Assembly: GCA_946887105.1 (NCBI GenBank)
Contig: CAMPKJ010000133.1
Coordinates: 1 to 13,306, forward strand
Direction of reading: 5' to 3'
DNA length: 13,306 nt
DNA from: an uncultured Acidobacteriota bacterium
GTDB lineage: Bacteria; Acidobacteriota; Thermoanaerobaculia; Gp7-AA8
The notes under the pieces are model-generated. The model had not been told where the DNA came from. It made no database searches and saw only the letters and a program-made list of their open reading frames with translations. Position 1 is the stretch's first letter. The number at the start of each line of letters is the position of its first letter. This document shows, piece after piece, positions 7,599-13,306 of the stretch. The translations under genes and the position numbers were made by a program.

Positions 7599-8528
7599 TC
7601 AGCCCGCCAGAATCACCTTCGGCTTGACCTCCACCGGCCCGCCTTCGCGCAGCACGTTCACGACCTCCCCCATCCCCACCAGCTGGTCGTGCGGGTTGCC
7701 GAGCGCGAGCAGTTCGCCCTGTTGCACCGGCACCGGCGGCACCAGGATGACCGACTGTCCCTGCATGAGCTTGCCCTGCTGCGCCCAGTCGATGCGGATC
7801 TTCGCGTGCGGCAGGTCGATGTCCGCCAGCGACTGAAAATGCGGCGGGCTGAGAATCGCCTCCGGCGTCGCCTCGGACATCCGGTCGAATCCGATCGCCG
7901 TGTCGACCTTGAAGTTGCCGATGGCCGTGCGGCGCAGGTCCTTGAGGTGCGCGGGGATGCCGATCGCCTGTCCGAGATCGTGCGCGAGGGAGCGGACGTA
8001 CGTTCCCGCGGACGAACGGACGCGGAACCGTGCCGTCGAGCCGCTGGCCTCGAGGATGGTGAACTCGTACACCGTCACGCGCTTCGGCTGGAGCTTGACC
8101 TCCTGCCCCTTGCGCGCCATTTCGTAGGCGCGCACGCCTTCGATCTTCTTCGCGGAGAACGCGGGCGGCATCTGGTCGATCTCGCCGCGGAACTTCGCGA
8201 CGTGCGGCTCGAAGTCCACCTGCTCGATGTTCGCCTCCACGGCCTCTCCGGCCGGCTCGCCGGTGGCGTCGTAGGAGTCGGTGGCCCAGCCGAACTGGAA
8301 CGTCCCCTCGTACGTCTTCTCCATCCCCATCAGGTACGCCTGCAGGCGCGTGGCCTTGCCGACACAGAGCACCAGCAGCCCGGTCGCGAGCGGGTCGAGC
8401 GTACCGGTGTGCCCGGCCTTCTTCACCTTCGCGCGGCGGCGGAAGCGCTCCACGACATCGTGCGAGGTGATGCCGGACTTCTTGTCGACGAGGAGGACGC
8501 CATCTGCGCTTTTCTTCGGCTGCATCAT
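7599..8528 (-). CDS. truB: tRNA pseudouridine-55 synthase
   Basis: TruB converts U55 in the T-loop of tRNAs to pseudouridine in the cytosol and also helps tRNA fold. The 309-residue product has the family length. The N-terminus GVLLVDKKSGITSHDVV leads into the catalytic loop GHTGTLDPLATGLL, with D45 as the nucleophilic aspartate (D48 in E. coli). YEGTFQFGWATDSYDATGE (73-91), PPAFSAKKIEGVRAYEMAR (121-139) and RSSAGTYVRSLAHDLG (171-186) are further conserved blocks. A C-terminal PUA-like domain covers about 243-305. Two ATGs stand side by side at the start; neither has a clear ribosome-binding site. A TATCCT box about ten bases upstream hints at a very short leader. It follows the 65-residue unknown gene by 85 bases and precedes rpsO by 114 bases, but is cut off from rbfA by the inverted orn gene. 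Confidence 0.97.
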   Translation of the reverse strand: MMQPKKSADGVLLVDKKSGITSHDVVERFRRRAKVKKAGHTGTLDPLATGLLVLCVGKATRLQAYLMGMEKTYEGTFQFGWATDSYDATGEPAGEAVEANIEQVDFEPHVAKFRGEIDQMPPAFSAKKIEGVRAYEMARKGQEVKLQPKRVTVYEFTILEASGSTARFRVRSSAGTYVRSLAHDLGQAIGIPAHLKDLRRTAIGNFKVDTAIGFDRMSEATPEAILSPPHFQSLADIDLPHAKIRIDWAQQGKLMQGQSVILVPPVPVQQGELLALGNPHDQLVGMGEVVNVLREGGPVEVKPKVILAG

Positions 8529-8613
8529 CGGGGGCGTAAGGATAGTTCACTCTTCGCCAACGCAGAGCACTTTCACTCGCGGAAGAAGCGCAACGCCGCG
8601 GAAACCCGGCCGG

Positions 8614-8811
8614 TCATCCCTTCTTGCCGCTGGCGATTCCCTGGAAGCGCGCGCGGAGCTTGGGAAGCTCGGTGCGGAAGCGGTGCGTATCCAGGCCGTG
8701 CGTGCGGCTGTACCCTTCCCACGCCACCTCCCACCCCTTCTTGTGCGCTGTTTCCCGGATCTCGTCGGCACGGCTGGTCATGCGCTGAAACTCGTACGTC
8801 AAGTCATCCAT
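8614..8811 (-). CDS. Small unknown protein, 65 residues
   Basis: This product is not recognised. It is a highly charged, probably mostly helical protein: MDDLTYEFQRMTSRADEIRE, then KKGWEVAWEGYSRTHGLDTH, then FRTELPKLRARFQGIASGKKG. There is no membrane segment, signal peptide or cysteine pair. Coding is supported by the codon third positions, which are overwhelmingly G or C, and by a GAGAGAGGGA ribosome-binding sequence about 8 bases before the ATG at 8811. A start ten codons further up (8841) would need translation across that site and is less likely. It reads in the same direction as truB and is divergent from orn. Its place in an RNA-processing cluster suggests, but does not show, a related role. 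Confidence 0.7.
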   Translation of the reverse strand: MDDLTYEFQRMTSRADEIRETAHKKGWEVAWEGYSRTHGLDTHRFRTELPKLRARFQGIASGKKG

Positions 8812-8829
8812 CGATGGTCCCTCTCTCTG

Positions 8830-8857
8830 CGGTGGCTTCAATGTACACCCGCCACCG
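8830..8857. promoter_or_regulatory. Inverted repeat in the divergent orn / small-gene spacer
   Basis: Perfect 7-bp arms CGGTGGC (8830-8836) and GCCACCG (8851-8857) are separated by 14 bases, with 21 bases between arm centres, close to two turns of the helix. This is the geometry of a dimeric repressor site, and it sits between the two divergent starts. The regulator is unknown and a chance repeat in GC-rich DNA is possible. Confidence 0.35.
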
Positions 8858-8858
8858 A

Positions 8859-8864
8859 TAGAAT
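8859..8864 (+). promoter_or_regulatory. Candidate -10 box for orn, possibly leaderless mRNA
   Basis: TAGAAT matches TATAAT at five of six positions. A start 8 bases past its last base would be the A of the ATG at 8872, giving a leaderless message. This fits the absence of a ribosome-binding site. No good -35 box is present, so the call is tentative. Confidence 0.3.
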
Positions 8865-8871
8865 GCGCCGC

Positions 8872-9438
8872 ATGTCACCCGCCACGCGGCCGCAGCGCAG
8901 TAAAAAGAATCTGGTCTGGATCGACTGTGAGATGACCGGTCTCGATCCCGAAAAGGACACGCTCCTCGAGATTGCCACGATCATCACCAGCTACGATCTG
9001 GACATCATCGCGCGCGGCCCGGTGCTGGCCATCCATCAGAGCGAGCGCAGGCTGGAGATGATGGACAGTTGGAACCAGCGCACGCACAGCAAGAGCGGCT
9101 TGCTCGATCGCGTCAGGAAGGAAGGGGTCAGCCTGGCGGAGGCCGAACGGCAGACGTACAACTTCGTGAAGCGGTATTGCTACGTGCGCACCGCGCCGCT
9201 GTGCGGCAACACCATCGGCCAGGACAAACGCTTCCTGGTGAAGTACATGCCGAAGCTGCACGAGTTCCTGCACTACAAGGTCATCGACGTCAGCTCCATC
9301 AAGCTGCTGGCCAGCGAATGGTACGGAGGCCGCTACGAGCCGCCGAAAAAGCAGGAGCTGCATCGCGCGCTGGCGGACATCGAAGAATCGATCGCGGAGC
9401 TCGACTACTACCGGAAGACAGTGTTCGTGAAGCCTTAG
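8872..9438 (+). CDS. orn: Oligoribonuclease (DEDDh 3'-5' exonuclease)
   Basis: Orn hydrolyses very short RNA (chiefly dinucleotides) left by processive RNases and so finishes RNA decay; it also removes pGpG from cyclic-di-GMP breakdown. The 188-residue product is near the usual ~180. All five DEDDh residues are present: D18 and E20 in LVWIDCEMTGLDP, D118 in GNTIGQDKRFL, H164 and D169 in ELHRALADIEESI. Each is exactly six higher than the E. coli numbers (12, 14, 112, 158, 163). WNQRTHSKSGL (67-77) and YMPKLHEFLHYKVIDVSSIK (125-144) are also family hallmarks. An ATG three codons upstream (8863) is an equal alternative; neither has a ribosome-binding site. The gene stands opposite to all its neighbours, convergent with rbfA (4-base overlap) and divergent from the small unknown gene. 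Confidence 0.96.
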   Translation: MSPATRPQRSKKNLVWIDCEMTGLDPEKDTLLEIATIITSYDLDIIARGPVLAIHQSERRLEMMDSWNQRTHSKSGLLDRVRKEGVSLAEAERQTYNFVKRYCYVRTAPLCGNTIGQDKRFLVKYMPKLHEFLHYKVIDVSSIKLLASEWYGGRYEPPKKQELHRALADIEESIAELDYYRKTVFVKP

Positions 9439-9821
9439 CTCTCGTCGTCTTTCGGGGTCTCTTCTTCGTTTTCGGGATTGGGCGGGATCACTTCGCGCAG
9501 GAGCGTTTCGACGCGCAGCGCGCGCATGGCGGTTTCGTCGTAGCGGAAGTCGAGCTCGGGCGTGTAGCGCAGATTGACGCGCCGCGCGAGATGGTGGCGC
9601 ACCTGTCCCGCGACTTTGCGCAGCTGCTCCACGGTCTGCTTCGTGTCCTCTTCTTTGAGGCCGGTGATGTAGACGCGCGCGTAGTGCAGGTCCGGCGCGA
9701 CTTCCACTTCGCTGATGGAAGACCAGCCGAGGTCGAAGTCGCGGATGTCGCTGCGGAGGATTTGCACCAGCGCGTCGCGCACGGTCTCGCCGACGCGGGA
9801 AGTTCTACGTGTCTTTTTCAT
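9435..9821 (-). CDS. rbfA: 30S ribosome-binding factor A
   Basis: RbfA is a single KH-like-domain protein that binds immature 30S subunits and promotes 16S rRNA 5'-end maturation. The 128-residue length is typical. Recognisable pieces are the N-terminal RVGETVRDALVQILRSDIRDF, the strand region ISEVEVAPDLHYARVYITGL, and RHHLARRVNLRYTPELDFRYDETA, which carries the family's L-R-x-x-P-x-L-x-F pattern. A short acidic tail (NPENEEETPKDDES) follows. The start at 9821 has a weak upstream site (AGCAGGT). It lies 30 bases after ylxP with a hairpin in between. Its TAA stop overlaps the TAG of orn on the other strand. Confidence 0.95.
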   Translation of the reverse strand: MKKTRRTSRVGETVRDALVQILRSDIRDFDLGWSSISEVEVAPDLHYARVYITGLKEEDTKQTVEQLRKVAGQVRHHLARRVNLRYTPELDFRYDETAMRALRVETLLREVIPPNPENEEETPKDDES

Positions 9822-9833
9822 CGTTCTACCTGC

Positions 9834-9851
9834 TGCTTCGCAAGCGAAGCA
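9834..9851 (-). other. Hairpin between ylxP and rbfA
   Basis: The 18-base perfect palindrome TGCTTCGC-TTGCGAAGCA (minus strand) forms a 7-bp stem with a 4-base loop. It begins directly after the ylxP stop and ends 12 bases before the rbfA start, so it partly abuts the rbfA ribosome-binding region. There is no T-run, so it is not a terminator. It could tune rbfA translation or be an RNase processing site. Confidence 0.45.
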
Positions 9852-10157
9852 TCAAAGATCAGCCTCTTCATCAAAGTCCAGTTTCTCGCTGGTCCATCCG
9901 GCGAGGACGGCGTTCGCGTTCGACTCGACCCACCGCTGGACGGTGTCCAGCAATGAGTCTGCCGAGTCGTGGCGGTCGGCGACGAACGAGATCGCCAGGC
10001 GCGCGCGCTGGTGCAGGTCGTGGAACGCGACCTCGTTCGCGGAGATGTGGAAGTGATGCCGAAGGCGGTCGCGAAGGGACTTCACGACCGCCCTCTTGTC
10101 TTTGAGCGATTGGGCGTACTCGATGTGGATCTCGAACAGTGCGACCGCAACGACCAT
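9852..10157 (-). CDS. ylxP: DUF503 / YlxP-family protein
   Basis: The 101-residue product fits the small DUF503 family: the N-terminal strand VVAVALFEIHIEYAQSLKDK leads into RAVVKSLRDRLRHHFHISAN and EVAFHDLHQRARLAISFVAD, the family's typical S-L-K-x-K-R and D-x-x-Q-R-A pattern. It is a cytosolic single-domain protein. In Bacillus ylxP sits between infB and rbfA, exactly as here, and has been tied to ribosome assembly, but its molecular role is not settled. Only three bases separate its ATG from the infB stop and there is no good ribosome-binding site, which points to translational coupling with infB. The C-terminus is acidic (KLDFDEEADL). Confidence 0.9.
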   Translation of the reverse strand: MVVAVALFEIHIEYAQSLKDKRAVVKSLRDRLRHHFHISANEVAFHDLHQRARLAISFVADRHDSADSLLDTVQRWVESNANAVLAGWTSEKLDFDEEADL

Positions 10158-10160
10158 GAC

Positions 10161-13100
10161 CTACGCCAGCGCGGCGGCCAACTGCTCGATCTTGAAGGCT
10201 TCGATCACGTCGCCGACCTTCACGTCCTGGAACCTCTCGATGCCGATGCCGCACTCGAAGCCCTGGCGGACTTCCGCGACGTCGTTCTTGAAGTGGCGCA
10301 GCGAGGCGATCTTCCCCTCGAAGATCACGCGGTTGTCTCGCAGCAGGCGGACGCTGGCCGTGCGAGGAATGATCCCCTCGGTGACCATGCAGCCGGCGAT
10401 CGTGCCGACCTTCGGCACCTTGAACGTGTCGCGCACCTGCGCGCGGCCCTGGAAGACTTCCTGGAACTTCGGATCGAGCAGACCGGTCATCGCGGCCTTC
10501 ATCTCGTCGACCAGGTTGTAGATGACCGTGTACGAGCGGATGTCGACGCCTTCCTTCTCGGCCAGATCGGAGGCGTTGCGCTCCGGGCGGACGTTGAAGC
10601 CGATCACGATCGCGTCCGACGCGGTGGCGAGCATGACGTCGTTCGTCGACACGGCACCGACCGAGCTGTGAATCACGTTGACCTTGACCTCGGCCGTCGA
10701 CAGTTTGCGCAGCGTCTCGTTGAGCACTTCCACCGAGCCCTGCACGTCCGCCTTGACGATCAGGTTCAGCTCCTTCACGCCGCCGGTCTGCATGCGCTGG
10801 AAGAGCTGATCGAGCGACATGCGGCCGACCTTCTGCTGCGCGGTCTCGCGCGCCTTCTCCTGACGGAGCTGGCCGATCATGCGCGCCTGCGTGTCGTCGT
10901 CGACCACCGCGATCGAGTCGCCGGCGTTCGGGACGTCTTCGAAGCCGGAGAGCTGCACCGGCGTCGCCGGACCCGCTTCGTTGGTGCGCTTCCCGCGCTC
11001 GTCGCTCATCGAGCGAACGCGGCCCCAGGTCGTGCCGGAGAAGAACGGATCGCCAACCTTCAGCGTACCGTCCTGGATCAGCACCGTGGCCACGGTACCG
11101 CGGCCGACTTCCTTGCGCGCCTCGAGCACCACGCCCTTGGCTGGCATGTTCGGATTCGCCTTGAGATCGAGGATGTCGGCGGTGAGCAGGATCATGTCCA
11201 GCAGCTCGTCGATGCCCTGCTTCTTGATGGCGGAGACTTCGACCGAGACCACTTCGCCGCCCCACTGCTCGACGAGCACGTTGGCGTCCGCGAGCTCGCG
11301 GCGCACGCGCTCGACGTTCGCGTTCGGCTTGTCGATCTTGTTGATGGCCACGATCATCGGGACCTTCGCGGCCCGCGCGTGATCGATGGCTTCCTTGGTC
11401 TGCGGCATGACGCCGTCGTCGGCCGCGACCACGAGGATGACGATGTCCGTCACCTTCGCACCGCGCGCACGCATCATCGTGAAGGCCTCGTGGCCCGGCG
11501 TGTCGAGGAAGACGATCTTGCGGCCCTTTTTCTCGACGTGATACGCCCCGATGTGCTGCGTGATGCCGCCCGCCTCACCGGCCGCGACGTTGGTCTCGCG
11601 GATGGAGTCGAGCAGCGAGGTCTTGCCGTGGTCGACGTGGCCCATGACGGTGATGACCGGACCGCGCGGCTCGGTGCCGCCGGTCGCTTCGTGGCGCTCC
11701 ATCGCTTCCATCTCGACCGCTTCTTCGAACGACACGATCTCGGCGTCGATCTTCAGCTCGTTGGCGACTTCGAGCGCGAGCTCGCCGCCCAGGGGCTGAT
11801 TGATGGAGACCATCAGTCCCTTCTTCATGAAGAGGTGCTTGAGGAGATCGCTCGCCTTGATGTCGAGCTTCTCGGCCAGCTCCTTCACGGTCACGCCTTC
11901 GGTCAGCGCGACCTTGCCGGTCGGTTTGGTGAACTCGAGCACCTTCGCGTGCGCATTGGTCTGACGGCGCGCATCGCGGCGCGACGAAGCGCGCTTGGCG
12001 CCCTCGCCCGCTTCCTCGAGATCGGGCAGAACGATGTCCGGACCGATGTCATCCTGGATGATCTGCGTTCCGGAGAACGGTCCCTTGGTCAGCAGGTCCT
12101 GATCGAACTCCGCGCCGCGAACCGTCTTCGTCCCGCGTTTTGCGGTCTTCTTCTTTTCGTGCTCGTCCGGACGCGCGTCATCTTCCTTCTTGCGGCGGAT
12201 GATGTTCGGACCGGGGATGGACGGCGGAGGCGTCTGGAGCGGCGGACGGCCGCTGCCGGGACGGAATCCGGGACCGCCGCCGGGACCGCGCATGCCGCCC
12301 GGGCCGGACGGACGCGCACCCATCGGACCGCCGGGACGCTGGCCGGGACCACCCGGACCGCCCGGACGCGGACCGCCGGGGCCCATCGGGCGCTGACCCA
12401 TCGGGCCGCCGGGACCGCTCGGACGCGGACCACCGGGACCGACAGGACGCTGTCCCATCGGAGCGCCCGCGGGACGGGCACCCATCGGCGCGCCGGGACC
12501 GGCAGGCCGCGGTGCGCTTGGCGTCGTGCCGGCGGGACGACCGGTCGGCACGGTCTGCTGACCGGCGTAGTTCGGACGCGGACCCTGCGGTGCGCGCGCG
12601 CGCGGACCGGTGGGACCGATCTGGCGAGTCGCGCCGGAGGGAGGCGCTGGTGCAGGACGCGGGGCATGCGGAGCAGGCGGCGCTGGCGCAGCAGGAGCGG
12701 GAGCCTCGGCAGGCGCGGCAGCTTGCGGCTGTTCGGCAGTTTCTGCGACGGCCGGAATCGGCGCCGGGACGTCTTCCACCTTCGGCTTCGCGGCCTTCGG
12801 CTTCTCGGCGACGACCGGAGCTTCCTTGGCGGCGCGCTCTTCGGCTTCAGCGGCCTCCTGGAACTCGGGGATGATCACGGTCGGCGGCGGCGCAACGGCC
12901 GGCTCTTCCTTCGGCGTCTCGACCTTCTTGCGCACGGGCGGCTGGACGATCGGCCGAGGAGGACGAACGGCTTCTTTCTTCTTCTCCGGAAGAGGCTTGT
13001 CCTCGCGCATGATCACGCTGCGCGCGCGGGTGACGAGCTTCTTGCCGGTGATGAGCGCCTGGATCACCTCCGGCTCGAGCACCTGGCTCGCGTCGGTGAT

Positions 13101-13196
13101 CTCTGCGCCGAGCGACTGCAGCTGAAAGATGACGTCCTTCTCGGACTTTCCCATCCGCTTCGCAATGTCGCTCACTTTGATTTTTGCTGCCGCCAT
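10161..13196 (-). CDS. infB: Translation initiation factor IF-2
   Basis: IF-2 is the GTPase that brings fMet-tRNA to the 30S P site and promotes 50S joining. The product has 1011 residues, longer than the 890 of E. coli. Residues 1-50 form an IF2_N-type domain ([20 protein letters not shown]). A long Pro/Ala/Glu then Gly/Pro/Arg-rich linker follows (about 60-330), then a second IF2_N domain (about 427-480, [20 protein letters not shown]). The G domain is complete: G1 GHVDHGKTS (519-527), G2 GGITQHIG (543-550), G3 DTPGH (565-569), G4 NKID (619-622), G5 SAIK (655-658). Domains II, III and IV (fMet-tRNA binding) fill the rest. The ATG at 13196 has AAGGAG five bases upstream. The stop is three bases before ylxP. 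Confidence 0.98.
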   Translation of the reverse strand: MAAAKIKVSDIAKRMGKSEKDVIFQLQSLGAEITDASQVLEPEVIQALITGKKLVTRARSVIMREDKPLPEKKKEAVRPPRPIVQPPVRKKVETPKEEPAVAPPPTVIIPEFQEAAEAEERAAKEAPVVAEKPKAAKPKVEDVPAPIPAVAETAEQPQAAAPAEAPAPAAPAPPAPHAPRPAPAPPSGATRQIGPTGPRARAPQGPRPNYAGQQTVPTGRPAGTTPSAPRPAGPGAPMGARPAGAPMGQRPVGPGGPRPSGPGGPMGQRPMGPGGPRPGGPGGPGQRPGGPMGARPSGPGGMRGPGGGPGFRPGSGRPPLQTPPPSIPGPNIIRRKKEDDARPDEHEKKKTAKRGTKTVRGAEFDQDLLTKGPFSGTQIIQDDIGPDIVLPDLEEAGEGAKRASSRRDARRQTNAHAKVLEFTKPTGKVALTEGVTVKELAEKLDIKASDLLKHLFMKKGLMVSINQPLGGELALEVANELKIDAEIVSFEEAVEMEAMERHEATGGTEPRGPVITVMGHVDHGKTSLLDSIRETNVAAGEAGGITQHIGAYHVEKKGRKIVFLDTPGHEAFTMMRARGAKVTDIVILVVAADDGVMPQTKEAIDHARAAKVPMIVAINKIDKPNANVERVRRELADANVLVEQWGGEVVSVEVSAIKKQGIDELLDMILLTADILDLKANPNMPAKGVVLEARKEVGRGTVATVLIQDGTLKVGDPFFSGTTWGRVRSMSDERGKRTNEAGPATPVQLSGFEDVPNAGDSIAVVDDDTQARMIGQLRQEKARETAQQKVGRMSLDQLFQRMQTGGVKELNLIVKADVQGSVEVLNETLRKLSTAEVKVNVIHSSVGAVSTNDVMLATASDAIVIGFNVRPERNASDLAEKEGVDIRSYTVIYNLVDEMKAAMTGLLDPKFQEVFQGRAQVRDTFKVPKVGTIAGCMVTEGIIPRTASVRLLRDNRVIFEGKIASLRHFKNDVAEVRQGFECGIGIERFQDVKVGDVIEAFKIEQLAAALA
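12207..12626 (-). repeat. Collagen-like Gly/Pro/Arg low-complexity tract in infB
   Basis: Residues ~191-330 of IF-2 are built from loose repeats such as [18 protein letters not shown] and [17 protein letters not shown], with M-G-A-R-P and M-G-Q-R-P variants. The DNA is likewise repetitive (recurring gggccgccgggaccg-like words on the plus strand). It is expected to be disordered and basic. IF-2 linkers vary widely in length between species, so this is a fast-evolving spacer. Confidence 0.8.
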
Positions 13197-13258
13197 TCAA
13201 TCTCCTTGGGATTTCCGCCTGCCGTGCGTATGAACTTACATCCGGACGCTCCGCGCCA

Positions 13259-13306
13259 TCATTCTACGGAAGCTTCGGCCTTCTGCTCGTCCGAGGCTTC
13301 CTCTCC
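13259..13306 (-). CDS. C-terminal end of an upstream gene, probably nusA (partial)
   Basis: One minus-strand frame entering from the right edge reads GEEASDEQKAEASVE and stops with TGA at 13261-13259. The acidic, low-complexity ending suits the C-terminus of NusA, which commonly precedes infB. Other frames are also short and open here, so the call rests mainly on gene order. A small gene of the ylxR type could also sit at this place. The 62 bases between this stop and infB contain the infB ribosome-binding site and no other recognised signal. Confidence 0.4.
   Translation of the reverse strand, partial: GEEASDEQKAEASVE

Noticed and set aside
7689..8861. A 390-codon plus-strand open frame opposite truB and the small gene
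   Set aside because: Low-information Arg/Leu/His-rich translation with no motif; it lies over conserved truB.
8281..8871. A long in-frame N-terminal extension of orn
   Set aside because: The frame is open upstream, but Orn homologues begin just before the WIDCEMTGLD block; the extension lies antisense to truB and the small gene and has no family match.
9871..11265. A 464-codon minus-strand frame overlapping infB and ylxP
   Set aside because: It is the +1/-1 shadow of infB and ylxP: Arg/Gly/Asp-rich and without motifs, while the infB frame contains all five GTPase motifs.

Overview
The window is GC-rich bacterial chromosome, and its right two thirds is a housekeeping translation and RNA-decay cluster. 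Codon third positions are strongly G/C throughout. The style of the first gene (a large secreted-type protein with degenerate 'WDGxxY' repeats, a C-terminal FN3 domain and an arginine-rich end) together with the gene content suggests an Acidobacteriota-like soil or environmental bacterium. That placement is an inference from style, not from a marker-gene tree. I see no tRNA, rRNA, insertion sequence, integrase, CRISPR array or phage gene, so this does not look like a mobile island.

Left part (1-4580): the 3' end of a repeat-rich, FN3-containing protein (+); a small single-pass membrane protein of unknown function (-), tail-to-tail with it; a Gfo/Idh/MocA-family NAD(P)-dependent oxidoreductase (+); and a polytopic GT87/DUF2029-type glycosyltransferase (-). 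The last two converge and their coding regions overlap by 98 bases.

Right part (4606-13306), read on the minus strand from the right edge: probable end of nusA, then infB (IF-2), ylxP (DUF503), rbfA, a 65-residue unknown protein, truB, rpsO and pnp, closing with a clear U-tailed intrinsic terminator. This is the classic nusA-infB-rbfA-truB-rpsO-pnp order. Its products start translation (IF-2), mature the 30S subunit (RbfA, S15), modify tRNA (TruB) and degrade RNA (PNPase). A hairpin between rpsO and pnp and a candidate promoter before rpsO resemble the internal control points known in other bacteria.

The main oddity is orn (oligoribonuclease), which lies in the opposite orientation inside this cluster between rbfA and truB. 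It shares stop-codon bases with rbfA and is divergent from the small unknown gene. If minus-strand transcription continues past rbfA, it runs antisense through orn and then re-enters coding sequence, giving a 'non-contiguous operon'. Orn destroys the short oligonucleotides that PNPase-type enzymes leave behind, so the arrangement is functionally suggestive. Two proteins of the cluster also carry long disordered segments: an RGG-type tail on PNPase and a collagen-like Gly/Pro linker in IF-2. I found no convincing wholly new defence or metabolic system.
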